A DNA stretch of 64,000 bases. Source: Nocardioides baculatus (GTDB lineage: Bacteria; Actinomycetota; Actinomycetes; Propionibacteriales; Nocardioidaceae). Where the stretch lies: NCBI RefSeq assembly GCF_016735675.1, contig NZ_JAERSG010000004.1, positions 124,001 through 188,000 of the forward strand, given 5' to 3'. Made by a program: the position numbers and the translations under genes. Numbering within the stretch: the stretch's first letter is position 1; every line of letters starts with the position of its first letter. Shown here one piece after another: positions 1 through 8,272 of this stretch. Below the pieces are notes generated by a model. It was not told the DNA's origin, made no database searches, and saw only the letters and a program-made list of their open reading frames with translations.

Positions 1-1
1 C

Positions 2-856
2 GACCTCGGCGTCACCTTCCTCGACACCGCCGACATGTACGGCCCGTTCACCAACGAGCGCCTCGTCGGCAGGGCGATCTCGGACCGGCGCGACGAGGTG
101 CAGCTCGCCACGAAGTTCGGCAACGAGCGCAATGAGGACGGCTCGTGGGTCGGCATCAACGGTCGTCCTGACTACGTCCGCGCGGCGTGCGACGCCTCGC
201 TCCAGCGGCTCGGCGTCGACCACATCGACCTCTACTACCAGCACCGTGTCGACAAGACGGTCCCGATCGAGGAGACGGTCGGCGCGATGAAGGAGCTGGT
301 CGACGCCGGCAAGGTGCGCCACATCGGCCTCTCCGAGGCCTCGGCCGCCAACATCCGCAAGGCGCACGCCGTGCACCCGATCACGGCGCTGCAGACCGAG
401 TACTCGCTCTTCACCCGTGACCTCGAGGACGAGATCCTGCCGACCCTCCGCGAGCTCGGCATCGGCCTCGTGCCGTACTCCCCCCTCGGGCGCGGCATGC
501 TGACCGGCGCAGTGACCCGCGAGTCGCTGGAGTCCGACGACTCCCGCGCCACCGGTCGGTTCCCGCGCTTCGACGGGGACGCCCTCGACGCCAACCTCGC
601 GCTCGTGGACCGGATCACGCAGATCGCCGGCGAGAAGGGCTGCACCCCCGGCCAGCTCGCGCTCGCCTGGGTGCTGGCGCAGGGCGACGACGTCGCGCCG
701 ATCCCCGGAACCAAGCGGGTGAAGTACCTCGAGGAGAACGTCGGCGCGGCAGCGGTCGAGCTCGGTGCCGACGACCTGGCCGCCCTCGAGCAGGCCGTCC
801 CGCGCGACGCCGTCGCGGGCGACCGCTACGGCGACATGTCGACGATCGACGCGTGA
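2..856 (+). CDS. Aldo/keto reductase (5' end outside window)
   Basis: Oxidoreductase of the aldo/keto reductase superfamily, a cytosolic TIM-barrel enzyme that reduces carbonyls with NADPH; the substrate cannot be told. The frame is open from the first base, so roughly the first 35-45 residues are missing. The catalytic tetrad is visible: Asp and Tyr in DTADMYGP, Lys in ATKFG and His in YYQHRVD. The cofactor segment [14 protein letters not shown] lies near the C-terminus. It looks nearest to the YajO/perakine-reductase-like branch. It runs convergently into the DUF2252 gene, with 27 bases between the stop codons. Family assignment is firm; the physiological role is not. Confidence 0.93.
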   Translation, partial: DLGVTFLDTADMYGPFTNERLVGRAISDRRDEVQLATKFGNERNEDGSWVGINGRPDYVRAACDASLQRLGVDHIDLYYQHRVDKTVPIEETVGAMKELVDAGKVRHIGLSEASAANIRKAHAVHPITALQTEYSLFTRDLEDEILPTLRELGIGLVPYSPLGRGMLTGAVTRESLESDDSRATGRFPRFDGDALDANLALVDRITQIAGEKGCTPGQLALAWVLAQGDDVAPIPGTKRVKYLEENVGAAAVELGADDLAALEQAVPRDAVAGDRYGDMSTIDA

Positions 857-883
857 GCCTCCACGCCTGATCCTCTGCGGGGG

Positions 884-2194
884 CTAGGTCGCGGCGATCC
901 CGACCTGGCCCTCGCGGAAGGCGTCGACGAAGAGCGCGTGGTCCTCGCGGACGCGGACGGCGTACGCGATCCCCCACTCGCACAGCCACGCGACGAACTC
1001 GTTGCGCCGACCCTCCAGCGACTTCGCGATCGCCGCCTCCACGTCGAAGTCGACGAGGTCCTGCTGGCTGTCCTCGTCCGACGCACAGTGGATCTTCGCG
1101 GTCGCGCGGCCGAGCAGGTCGACGACCGCGCGCATGTCCTCTGGCTCGTTGATCTCGCTCCAGTCGAGGTCGACCTCGTAGGGCGAGATCTCCGAGACGA
1201 CGTAGCCGACGCCGTCGACGCTGGTGTGGCCGAGCAGCGGGTCGGTGTGCACCTGCAGGGCCCGCTGGCTCACGGCCGTGCGGTGGCCCTCGTGCTCGAA
1301 GTAGGCGTCGACCTCGGCGGTGTCGACGAACCGGCTCAGCGCCGGGATGTTGGCCTGCTTCATGCTCAGCACGACGTCGTTGTCGAGCGCCTGGCTGTAG
1401 CCCTCGACCAGCACGTTGTAGGCCGGAAGGCCGGCGCTGCCGATGCCGAAGCCCGACTTCCCGACCACGTCGCGCAGCTCGTAGAAGAGCGCGCGGTCGA
1501 AACGCTTGGACTGCGGGATCGTGTCGAGATAGCCGCGGAAGGCGGCCACGACCTTGGCCCGCTCCTCCTTCTTGAGGCGGCGCGTGGTGGCCTCCTCGGT
1601 AAAGCGCCGTCGCCCGTTTTGCATGTACGTCATGCCGTCGAGGAGGTCGGCACGGCGCATCTGCCGCGCCATGACCAGGGCGGTCAGGACCGGCCCCTCC
1701 GCCGTGTCGAGGGTGATCTCGAAGTCGTCGTCAGAGTCGGAGGCGACGTAGTGGTTGACCTGCGCCAGGTAGGAGCGGGCATAGCGGCCGATCAGCTTGC
1801 GGATCGCGTCCTCCGGCAGCGCCTTCTGCCAGCCGACCAGCGCGAGGCTCGCGGTGAACCGCTGGAGGTCCCACGTGAAGTGGCCGAGGTAGGCCTCGTC
1901 GAAGTCGTTGATGTCGAAGACCAGGCGGCCGTCGGAGTTGAGGTAGGTCCCGAAGTTCTCGACGTGCAGGTCACCGTGGATCCAGATCCGCTCGGAGCCG
2001 TGGTCGGCCCACGCGTCCTGGTCCTGGGTGACGTCGTTGAAGAACAGGCAGGCGCTGCCGCGGTAGAACGCGTGCGGGTCGCGCGCCATCTTGCGGTACT
2101 TCGCCCTGAAGGCGGCGGGATCGGCGCGCATCAGCGGCGCGAAGGCGTCGCGCAGCACGTCGATGATCACGTCGGTCCGGTTGCTGGAGGCCAT
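884..2194 (-). CDS. DUF2252 family protein (kinase-like fold)
   Basis: A 436-residue DUF2252 protein. The family has a protein-kinase/aminoglycoside-phosphotransferase-like fold of unknown substrate. The catalytic-loop equivalent WIHGDLHVENFG and the metal-loop equivalent VFDINDFDEAYLG are both present, so it is probably an active phosphotransferase rather than a relic. I chose the ATG giving MASSNRTD because a -10 hexamer TAGAGT ends 7 bases before it; the open frame extends upstream but that part overlaps the divergent tpx gene. Only 37 bases separate it from tpx, so the two promoters are interleaved. No signal peptide or membrane segment is seen. Function is unknown. Confidence 0.88.
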   Translation of the reverse strand: MASSNRTDVIIDVLRDAFAPLMRADPAAFRAKYRKMARDPHAFYRGSACLFFNDVTQDQDAWADHGSERIWIHGDLHVENFGTYLNSDGRLVFDINDFDEAYLGHFTWDLQRFTASLALVGWQKALPEDAIRKLIGRYARSYLAQVNHYVASDSDDDFEITLDTAEGPVLTALVMARQMRRADLLDGMTYMQNGRRRFTEEATTRRLKKEERAKVVAAFRGYLDTIPQSKRFDRALFYELRDVVGKSGFGIGSAGLPAYNVLVEGYSQALDNDVVLSMKQANIPALSRFVDTAEVDAYFEHEGHRTAVSQRALQVHTDPLLGHTSVDGVGYVVSEISPYEVDLDWSEINEPEDMRAVVDLLGRATAKIHCASDEDSQQDLVDFDVEAAIAKSLEGRRNEFVAWLCEWGIAYAVRVREDHALFVDAFREGQVGIAAT

Positions 2195-2201
2195 GCGTCG
2201 C

Positions 2202-2207
2202 ACTCTA
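2202..2207 (-). promoter_or_regulatory. -10 hexamer TAGAGT of the DUF2252 gene
   Basis: TAGAGT ends 7 bases before the ATG at 2194. No ribosome binding site fits between, so a leaderless transcript is likely. Confidence 0.6.
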
Positions 2208-2218
2208 GGACGGCCGTC

Positions 2219-2224
2219 TAGGTT
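2219..2224 (+). promoter_or_regulatory. -10 hexamer TAGGTT of tpx
   Basis: TAGGTT ends 7 bases before the tpx ATG. It faces away from the DUF2252 -10 only 11 bases distant, so each polymerase footprint would cover the other promoter. Confidence 0.6.
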
Positions 2225-2231
2225 GGGCCCC

Positions 2232-2729
2232 ATGGCAACCACACAACTCGGTGACAACACCGTCAGCACCGTCGGCGAGCTCCCCGCGGTCGGCTCGCAG
2301 GCTCCCGGATGGGACCTCGTCGGGCTGAAGTTCCAGCCCGTGACCGACGCCGACGCCGCTGGCAAGCGCGTCGTCCTCAACATCTTCCCGAGCATCGACA
2401 CCGGCGTCTGCCAGGCGAGCGTGCGGAAGTTCAACGAGCTCGCGGCCGGCCTCGACAACACCACCGTCGTCAACGTCTCGGTCGACCTGCCGCTCGCGCA
2501 GGCCCGCTTCTGCGGCGCCGAGGGCATCGAGGACGTCGAGGTCGGATCGGCGTTCCGCTCGTCGTTCGGCCAGGACTACGGCATCGCGATGGCCGACGGC
2601 GGCTGGCAGGGCCTGCTCGCCCGCGCCGTGGTCGTCCTCGACACCGACCGCACCGTGCTGCACACGCAGCTCACCGAGACCATCGGCACCGAGCCCGACT
2701 ACGACGCCGCGGTGGCCGTCCTCAGCTGA
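2232..2729 (+). CDS. tpx: Thiol peroxidase
   Basis: Atypical two-Cys peroxiredoxin that reduces hydrogen and alkyl peroxides with electrons from thioredoxin, in the cytosol. At 165 residues it is the normal family length. The peroxidatic Cys is C60 in SIDTGVCQASVRKFN and the resolving Cys is C94 in ARFCGAEG; SVDLPLAQ is also typical. The ATG at 2232 was chosen over an upstream in-frame start at 2091 because the longer form would read through the opposing DUF2252 gene and the family begins here. Its TGA abuts the stop of the convergent MOSC gene without a base between them (TGA then TCA). Confidence 0.95.
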   Translation: MATTQLGDNTVSTVGELPAVGSQAPGWDLVGLKFQPVTDADAAGKRVVLNIFPSIDTGVCQASVRKFNELAAGLDNTTVVNVSVDLPLAQARFCGAEGIEDVEVGSAFRSSFGQDYGIAMADGGWQGLLARAVVVLDTDRTVLHTQLTETIGTEPDYDAAVAVLS

Positions 2730-3377
2730 TCAGCCTTGCCGCGAGGCGAGCCAGTCGTGCTCGACCTTCGGCAGGACCTCCGCGGCAAGGAACACGTCCG
2801 CGAGCTCACGGTCGCCCATGCACGCACGGAAGAACATGGGCACCGTGAGCCCGTGGCCCGGTCGGTGCGTCACCTCGATCGCATCGCCCGGCCGGATCTC
2901 GCCCGGTTCGCGCACCGCCAGGTAGGCCCCGGTGAGCCCGCGCTCGGTGAACCGCTTGACCCACCGCGGCTCGGCGATGTGCTTGGCGAACGTCGCACAC
3001 GGCACCCGCGGACCGCAGACCTCGAGCAACGTCTCGCCGACCCGCCACTGCTCCCCCACCTCGGCCTCGTCGACGGCCAGGCCGGTGGTCGTGAGGTTCT
3101 CGCCGAACATCCCGTCGTCGAGCTCGCGGCCGAGGTGCTCGCCCCACCAGTCGAGCTCCTCACGCGCGACGGCGTACACCGCCTGCGTCTCGCCGCCGTG
3201 GTGCTTGCGGCTGCCGATCGCGTCGCCGACCACCCCACTCCCGAGCCCGCCCCGCTTGGGCCCGGGGTCGCGCACCTCGATCCGGTCCACCGGCTGCTTG
3301 TGGATCCCGCTCGGGCGGCGCATCCCGGGCACCTGCTCCAGGCTGCCGGCGTTGACGGAGAGAACGGTGGCGATCAC
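2730..3377 (-). CDS. MOSC domain-containing protein
   Basis: A 215-residue MOSC (molybdenum cofactor sulfurase C-terminal) protein of the YiiM-like kind. These bind molybdenum cofactor or handle sulfur and can act on N-hydroxylated bases; the exact role here is open. Visible are the N-terminal beta segment IATVLSVNAG, the GENLTT motif near residue 92 and the conserved cysteine region EVCGPRVPC (C121, C127). Start is a GTG with TAGCGT 6 bases upstream. It is convergent with tpx and divergent from the phosphosugar mutase across 154 bases. Confidence 0.87.
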   Translation of the reverse strand: MIATVLSVNAGSLEQVPGMRRPSGIHKQPVDRIEVRDPGPKRGGLGSGVVGDAIGSRKHHGGETQAVYAVAREELDWWGEHLGRELDDGMFGENLTTTGLAVDEAEVGEQWRVGETLLEVCGPRVPCATFAKHIAEPRWVKRFTERGLTGAYLAVREPGEIRPGDAIEVTHRPGHGLTVPMFFRACMGDRELADVFLAAEVLPKVEHDWLASRQG

Positions 3378-3383
3378 GTCGTC

Positions 3384-3389
3384 ACGCTA
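3384..3389 (-). promoter_or_regulatory. -10 hexamer TAGCGT of the MOSC gene
   Basis: TAGCGT ends 6 bases before the GTG start at 3377. It is the same hexamer and spacing as the divergent mutase promoter at 3520. Confidence 0.6.
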
Positions 3390-3519
3390 ACGGGGCCCTC
3401 GGCCGACCGCCTCCGGATATCAGGACCGCACCGGGTGGCAGCCGACCTCGACGTCCGTTGATGCCGAGGTGATCGATCATGGGCAGATCCTGACAGCGAC
3501 CGCTGACATCGGTGCGGGA

Positions 3520-3525
3520 TAGCGT
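3520..3525 (+). promoter_or_regulatory. -10 hexamer TAGCGT of the phosphosugar mutase gene
   Basis: TAGCGT ends 6 bases before the ATG at 3532, again leaving no space for a ribosome binding site. Confidence 0.6.
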
Positions 3526-3531
3526 GCGCCC

Positions 3532-5187
3532 ATGACCGCCGAGAACGAGCTCATCGAGCATGCCCGCGCCTGGGCCGCAGAGGACCCCGACGAGCGGACC
3601 CGGTCCGAGCTCGAGGCCGTGATCGCGGCCGCCGAGCGCGGCGAGGACACCGACCTCGCCGACCGCTTCGCGGGCACGCTCGAGTTCGGGACGGCCGGCC
3701 TGCGCGGCGCGCTCGGCGCCGGCCCCAACCGGATGAACCGGGTCGTGGTCACCCGCGCGGCCGCCGGCCTGGCGGCGTACCTCCTCGACACGGGCCACCG
3801 CGGCGGGTCCGTGGTGATCGGGTTCGACGCCCGCCACAACTCCGACGTCTTCGCGCGCGACACCGCCGAGATCATGACCGGCGCAGGCTTCAAGGCGCTC
3901 GTCATGCCCCGCACGCTGCCCACCCCCCTGCTCGCCTTCGCGATCCGCGAGCTCGGCTGCGCCGCCGGCGTGATGGTCACGGCCAGCCACAACCCGCCGG
4001 AGGACAACGGCTACAAGGTCTACCTCGGCGACGGCAGCCAGATCGTGCCGCCCGCCGACAGCGAGATCGCTGCCCGGATCGCTGCCGTCGGACCGCTCGC
4101 CGACCTGCCGCGCGGTGGCGCCGGCACGCTCGTCGGTGAGGAGATCGTCGACCGCTACCTCGACACCGTCGCCGGCCTCGCCGAGGACGGTCCGCGCGAC
4201 CTGACCCTCGTCTACACGCCGCTCCACGGCGTCGGCGGCACGACCGTCGCGCAGGTGCTCGAGACGGCCGGCTTCGAGGCGCCCTACGTCGTCGAGCAGC
4301 AGGAGGAGCCCGACCCGGACTTCCCGACCGTCGCCTTCCCCAACCCGGAGGAGCCGGGCGCGATGGACCTGGCGATGGCGCTCGCGGCCGAGAAGAAGGC
4401 CGACCTCGTGGTCGCCAACGACCCCGACGCGGACCGCTGTGCGGTGGCGGTCCCCGATGCCCACGGCTGGCGGATGCTGCGGGGCGACGAGGTCGGCGCA
4501 CTGCTCGCGCACCACCTCCTCGCTCGCGGCCGCACCGGCGTCTACGCCAACTCGATCGTGTCGTCGAGCCTGCTCGGCAAGATGGCGGCCGCCGCCGGCC
4601 AGCCCCACGAGGAGACCCTCACCGGCTTCAAGTGGATCGGCCGCGTCGAGGGCCTGGCCTTCGGCTACGAGGAGGCGCTGGGCTACTGCTGCGACCCCGA
4701 CAACGTCCGCGACAAGGACGGCGTCTCGGCGCTGCTGCTGGTCTGCGAGCTCGCTGCGGCGGCCAAGGCCGAGGGACGTGGGCTCACCGACATCCTCGAC
4801 GACATCGCCCGCGAGCACGGCCTGCACGCGACCGACCAGCTCTCGGTGCGCTTCGACGACCTCGCCCAGATCCCGGCGACGATGGACCGCGTCCGGACGA
4901 ACCCGCCGACCTCCCTCGGCGGACTCGCGGTCGAGAAGGTCGAGGACCTCTCCGAGGGCTCGGCCCAGCTGCCCCCGACCGACGGCCTGCGCTACTCCCT
5001 CGCCGAGGGCGCGCGCGTGATCGTGCGGCCGAGCGGCACCGAGCCCAAGGTCAAGTGCTACCTCGAGGTCGTGATCCCGGTCGAGGCCGGCGCCGAGGGA
5101 GGGAGCGTCGATGCTGCGCGCATCTCCGCCGTCGGCCGCCTCGACGCGATCACCGCGGACCTCCGGGGCGCCGTCTTCGGCGGCTGA
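3532..5187 (+). CDS. pmmB: Phospho-sugar mutase (phosphomannomutase/phosphopentomutase type)
   Basis: A 551-residue alpha-D-phosphohexomutase that moves phosphate between C1 and the terminal carbon of a sugar phosphate. The phosphoserine loop TASHNP puts the catalytic Ser at S152; the metal loop DPDADR is near residue 300, the sugar loop GYEEALGY near 380, and the phosphate-binding RPSGTEPKVK near 500. Length and loops resemble the PGM2/PmmB branch, some members of which act on (deoxy)ribose 1-phosphate. With deoA and cdd upstream in the pathway, deoC 3 kb away and no deoB gene here, the best inference is that it serves as the phosphopentomutase. The substrate is not proven by sequence. Confidence 0.9.
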   Translation: MTAENELIEHARAWAAEDPDERTRSELEAVIAAAERGEDTDLADRFAGTLEFGTAGLRGALGAGPNRMNRVVVTRAAAGLAAYLLDTGHRGGSVVIGFDARHNSDVFARDTAEIMTGAGFKALVMPRTLPTPLLAFAIRELGCAAGVMVTASHNPPEDNGYKVYLGDGSQIVPPADSEIAARIAAVGPLADLPRGGAGTLVGEEIVDRYLDTVAGLAEDGPRDLTLVYTPLHGVGGTTVAQVLETAGFEAPYVVEQQEEPDPDFPTVAFPNPEEPGAMDLAMALAAEKKADLVVANDPDADRCAVAVPDAHGWRMLRGDEVGALLAHHLLARGRTGVYANSIVSSSLLGKMAAAAGQPHEETLTGFKWIGRVEGLAFGYEEALGYCCDPDNVRDKDGVSALLLVCELAAAAKAEGRGLTDILDDIAREHGLHATDQLSVRFDDLAQIPATMDRVRTNPPTSLGGLAVEKVEDLSEGSAQLPPTDGLRYSLAEGARVIVRPSGTEPKVKCYLEVVIPVEAGAEGGSVDAARISAVGRLDAITADLRGAVFGG

Positions 5188-5188
5188 C

Positions 5189-6331
5189 GTGCGCGCGCTG
5201 GTCCTCGCACTCGCGGCCGGTCTGCTCGTCGCGAGCCCCGCGACAGCGTCGTCGTACGACGACCGCGCGCAGGCACCGCGGACGTGGCGGGTCGGTCCCG
5301 AGCGCGACCTGAAGGTCCCCAGCGACGCGGCCGCCGTCGCGGGTGACGGTGACACGGTCCTCATCGACGCGGGCACCTACTCCGGGGACGTCGCGACCTG
5401 GACCCAGGACGACCTCACCCTCCGCGGCGACGGTGGGCGCGCGCACCTGCGCGCCGACGGCAACGACGCGCAGGGGAAGGCGATCTGGGTGATCGCCGGC
5501 GACCGCACGACGGTCGACCGGATCGAGCTCAGCGCGTCCTCGGTGCCGGACCGCAACGGTGCCGGCATCCGCCAGGAGGGCACCGGCCTCGTCGTTCTGC
5601 GCAGCTGGTTCCACGACAACGAGAACGGCATCCTCACCGGCGCCGATCCCGACAGCGACGTGGTCATCACGCGGTCGCGGTTCTTCCGCAACGGCTCCGG
5701 GGACGGCTACTCGCACAACCTCTACGTCGGCGCCGTCCGCTCGCTCACGGTCACCGGCAGCTGGTTCGCCGACGCCGACACCGGCCACGAGCTCAAGTCG
5801 CGAGCGGCCCGCACCACGATCGTGGGCAACCGGATCACCGACGGCACCGCCACGGCGAGCTACTCGATCGACCTCCCCAACGGTGGCCTCTCGCTCGTCG
5901 CCGGCAACGTCGTCGTGCAGGGCCCGCGCTCGGAGAACCCCGCGCTCGTGTCCTACGGCGCGGAGGGGCTCACCCAACCGAGCAGCACCCTCTGGGTCGT
6001 CAACAACACCTTCGTCAACCGTCGCACGTCCGGCACGTTCGTCGCCCTCGCCGCAGGTACGCGCGCGCACCTCCGCAACAACCTGCTCGTCGGTCCGGGC
6101 GACCTCACCAGCGCCCCGGCGGACGCCCGCGCCAACCGCCGGGTCGGGCTCGGCGGCTTCGTCTCCCCGGCGTCCGACGACTTCCGGCTCCTGGCCTCGT
6201 CCCCCGCCGTCGACCGCGGCACCCGCGTGCCGGTGCGCTGGCGCCCGCGATGGGAGTACGTCGCCCCTGCCACCCTCGCGCGCCGAACTCTCGTCGGACG
6301 CCCGGACCTCGGCGCCTTCGAGCTCCGCTGA
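5189..6331 (+). CDS. Secreted right-handed beta-helix protein
   Basis: A 380-residue exported protein. The GTG start lies one base after the mutase stop, implying co-transcription, and gives the signal peptide RALVLALAAGLLVASPATA, probably cleaved after ATA. The rest is a parallel beta-helix (pectate-lyase-like, PbH1 repeats): successive rungs such as TVLIDAGTYSG, GTGLVVLRSWFHDNENGI, SDVVITRSRFFRNG, SLTVTGSWFADAD and RTTIVGNRITDG. Such folds bind or cleave polysaccharides, but I see no clear catalytic triad and name no substrate. An in-frame ATG upstream at 5111 would overlap the mutase and hide the signal peptide. Confidence 0.82.
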   Translation: MRALVLALAAGLLVASPATASSYDDRAQAPRTWRVGPERDLKVPSDAAAVAGDGDTVLIDAGTYSGDVATWTQDDLTLRGDGGRAHLRADGNDAQGKAIWVIAGDRTTVDRIELSASSVPDRNGAGIRQEGTGLVVLRSWFHDNENGILTGADPDSDVVITRSRFFRNGSGDGYSHNLYVGAVRSLTVTGSWFADADTGHELKSRAARTTIVGNRITDGTATASYSIDLPNGGLSLVAGNVVVQGPRSENPALVSYGAEGLTQPSSTLWVVNNTFVNRRTSGTFVALAAGTRAHLRNNLLVGPGDLTSAPADARANRRVGLGGFVSPASDDFRLLASSPAVDRGTRVPVRWRPRWEYVAPATLARRTLVGRPDLGAFELR

Positions 6332-6343
6332 TCCGGCCCGGGC

Positions 6344-6349
6344 TAGCCT
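6344..6349 (+). promoter_or_regulatory. -10 hexamer TAGCCT before the small membrane protein gene
   Basis: TAGCCT ends 6 bases before the ATG at 6356. It probably drives the small gene and the yidC paralogue behind it. Confidence 0.55.
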
Positions 6350-6355
6350 TCTCCC

Positions 6356-6664
6356 ATGGTCGGCATCCTCGACCGCGTGTCACGCGGGCGCCTCGCGCTC
6401 GTCGTCGCGCTGGCAGGAATCGCCTCGGTGCTGACCGCGGCCTCGGCCACGCCCACCATGACCACGCAGGCGCTGGTGGTGCTCACCGCGCTCTCCGCGG
6501 CCGCGGCCCTGACGGGTGTGCAGCACACGCTGACGCTGCCCGGTGCCGGTCAGCGCACCCTGCGCCCACCGCGGCGCGCGGCTGCCGTGCCCCTCGTGCT
6601 CGCCGGGCGGACCACCGACGTGGTCCACCACCCGGTGCGCCCACGCGCTCCCGGACTCGTCTGA
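6356..6664 (+). CDS. Small membrane protein beside YidC (DUF6412-like)
   Basis: A 102-residue protein with two hydrophobic stretches in its first half (ALVVALAGIASVLTAASA and ALVVLTALSAAAALTG), then a basic, proline-rich tail ending HHPVRPRAPGLV. Size, topology, the PRAPG-type end and the position directly before a YidC paralogue match what I remember of DUF6412 proteins. That family has no assigned function. The yidC-like start follows 56 bases later with its own AGGAG, so the two probably form an operon. Confidence 0.7.
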   Translation: MVGILDRVSRGRLALVVALAGIASVLTAASATPTMTTQALVVLTALSAAAALTGVQHTLTLPGAGQRTLRPPRRAAAVPLVLAGRTTDVVHHPVRPRAPGLV

Positions 6665-6720
6665 GACGTCGCCCCGCGCGACGCCGTCCAGACCCGTCCC
6701 ACCTCATCCAGGAGCCACCC

Positions 6721-7515
6721 ATGTCCCTGCTCGACCCGATCACGCATGCCCTCGCCGCGGTCCTCGCGGCCACCCACGACGCCCTCGCCGCCCTCGGCAC
6801 CGATCCCGACTCGGCCCTGACGTGGCTGCTGTGCGTCACCGTCGTCGTGGTGCTCGTCCGCACCGCCCTCCTGCCGTTCGTCGTCCACGGCGTACGGCAG
6901 GCACATGCCGCGTCCCGCGCGCGGCCCCACCTCCGCGACCTCACCGAGCGCTACCGGGGCCGGACCGACGCCGACAGCCTGCGGCGGATGATGGACGAGC
7001 GCCGCAGGGTCTCCGCGGAGCACGGCGTCAGTCGGCTCGGCTGCCTGCCCGTGCTGGTCCAGCTGCCGGTGTGGCTCGGCCTCTACCACCTGATCTCCGA
7101 CGTCGCCTCCGGGACCGTCGTCGGCGCCATGGGTGCGGGACCGGTCTCGTCGCTCGGCGCCGCGTCGGTGCTCGGGGTCTCGCTGGCGGCGCGCGGCTAC
7201 TCCGGCGTCGGGCCGACGCACCTGCTCGTGGTGGACGGACTGGCCCTGACGGCGGCCGGGCTGTCGTACGCCACCCAGAGGTTCTTCGTCGCTCCCAACA
7301 CCATGCTCGACGGCATGCCCGAGGCGATGGCCACCGCGCACCGGATGATGCCGGCGCTGTCGGCCGTCGGACTCCTCGTCGCCGGCGGCGTCGTGCCGGT
7401 CGCCCTGCTCCTCTACTGGGTGGTCAGCTCGACCTGGACGCTCGGACAGTCGGCGGCGATCGCCAGGTGGTGGCCGACGCCGGGCACGGAGGCCGCGCGT
7501 CGCGTCACGGCGTGA
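6721..7515 (+). CDS. YidC/Oxa1-family membrane protein insertase (paralogue)
   Basis: A 264-residue polytopic insertase of the YidC/Oxa1/Alb3 family, which places proteins into the cytoplasmic membrane. It has membrane segments around ALTWLLCVTVVVVLVRTALLP, LPVLVQLPVWLGLYHLIS and VVPVALLLYWVVSSTWTLGQS, with a charged loop (RPHLRDLTERYRGRTD) between the first two. The core is of normal size, but it is not beside rpmH-rnpA-jag, so it is likely a second copy rather than the housekeeping YidC. ATG 6721 has AGGAG 6 bases upstream. Clients are unknown. Confidence 0.88.
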   Translation: MSLLDPITHALAAVLAATHDALAALGTDPDSALTWLLCVTVVVVLVRTALLPFVVHGVRQAHAASRARPHLRDLTERYRGRTDADSLRRMMDERRRVSAEHGVSRLGCLPVLVQLPVWLGLYHLISDVASGTVVGAMGAGPVSSLGAASVLGVSLAARGYSGVGPTHLLVVDGLALTAAGLSYATQRFFVAPNTMLDGMPEAMATAHRMMPALSAVGLLVAGGVVPVALLLYWVVSSTWTLGQSAAIARWWPTPGTEAARRVTA

Positions 7516-7570
7516 TGACGGTCGACGAGAGCGTCGTGCCCGCTGGTCCTGGACGGCCGGGAGACAGCCT

Positions 7571-8194
7571 TCAGAGGAAGAGGCTGACCGCCAGCAGGAC
7601 CAGGCAGGCGCCGATCAGCCCGAGCGGCAGCCACGCCGGCTCCCGGCGTACGGCGTCGGGCAGCGCGAGCTGCTCCTCCGACCCCGCCCGGATGCCGTCG
7701 CGACTGCGGGCCTTGTCGACGAGGTCGTAGAGGCGGTTCTCCACGAAGTCGGCGTAGTGCATCCCCTCGGTGGGCGCCAGCGCCGCGCTGTCCGCGAGGC
7801 CCCCGGGGCGGTGGCGCGACGTGAGGGCCTTGCGCCACGTGCGCCCCACGACCGTCGAGACGAACCGCTTGTCGGCCGCGCGGACGGCCAGCACCTGGCG
7901 CACGGCCATCTCCTCGACGGCCGCCAGTCGGATGTGGACGGTCTCGCCGAGGTTGCGCATGACGAGGTGCTCGTGGGTCGCCCACAGCGCCGGCCGCAGC
8001 ATCGCGGCCCACGCGAGGACCCCGAGGAGCAGGCTGGCCGCCACCACCCAGAGCGGGAACCCCTCGTCGACGTAGGCCACTCCGGCGACCACCAGGACGC
8101 CGGTGAGGACCACGGTCAGCCAGCCGGTCACGCGGCCGCTCGTGGGCTGGAAACGCTCGACCACCGCGTCGTGGTCGTCCTGCAGGGGTGCCAT
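7571..8194 (-). CDS. PH-domain-like membrane protein of unknown function
   Basis: A 207-residue protein with two hydrophobic segments (GWLTVVLTGVLVVAGVAYV and PLWVVAASLLLGVLAWAAML), a bacterial PH-like region (LWATHEHLVMRNLGETVHIRLAAVEEM), and a final membrane helix at the C-terminus (PLGLIGACLVLLAVSLFL). Function unknown. I start it at the ATG giving MAPLQDDHD because GAGGA sits 6 bases upstream; a TTG 63 bases further up would overlap the divergent deoC promoter. It is convergent with the yidC paralogue. Confidence 0.75.
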   Translation of the reverse strand: MAPLQDDHDAVVERFQPTSGRVTGWLTVVLTGVLVVAGVAYVDEGFPLWVVAASLLLGVLAWAAMLRPALWATHEHLVMRNLGETVHIRLAAVEEMAVRQVLAVRAADKRFVSTVVGRTWRKALTSRHRPGGLADSAALAPTEGMHYADFVENRLYDLVDKARSRDGIRAGSEEQLALPDAVRREPAWLPLGLIGACLVLLAVSLFL

Positions 8195-8260
8195 GTCGTC
8201 CTCGTCGATTTGGGCAGTGTTTGGCCCACTGGGGATTGTCGGGCCCGTCTTCGCCAACTC

Positions 8261-8266
8261 TATGCT
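8261..8266 (+). promoter_or_regulatory. -10 hexamer TATGCT of deoC
   Basis: TATGCT ends 6 bases before the GTG at 8273, with a possible TTGTCG -35 at 8236. It supports the GTG start and a leaderless message. Confidence 0.6.
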
Positions 8267-8272
8267 GGGTCG

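Noticed and set aside
8195..8257. TTG start adding 21 residues to the PH-like membrane protein
   Set aside because: The ATG at 8194 has a GAGGA site; the longer form would lie over the deoC promoter.
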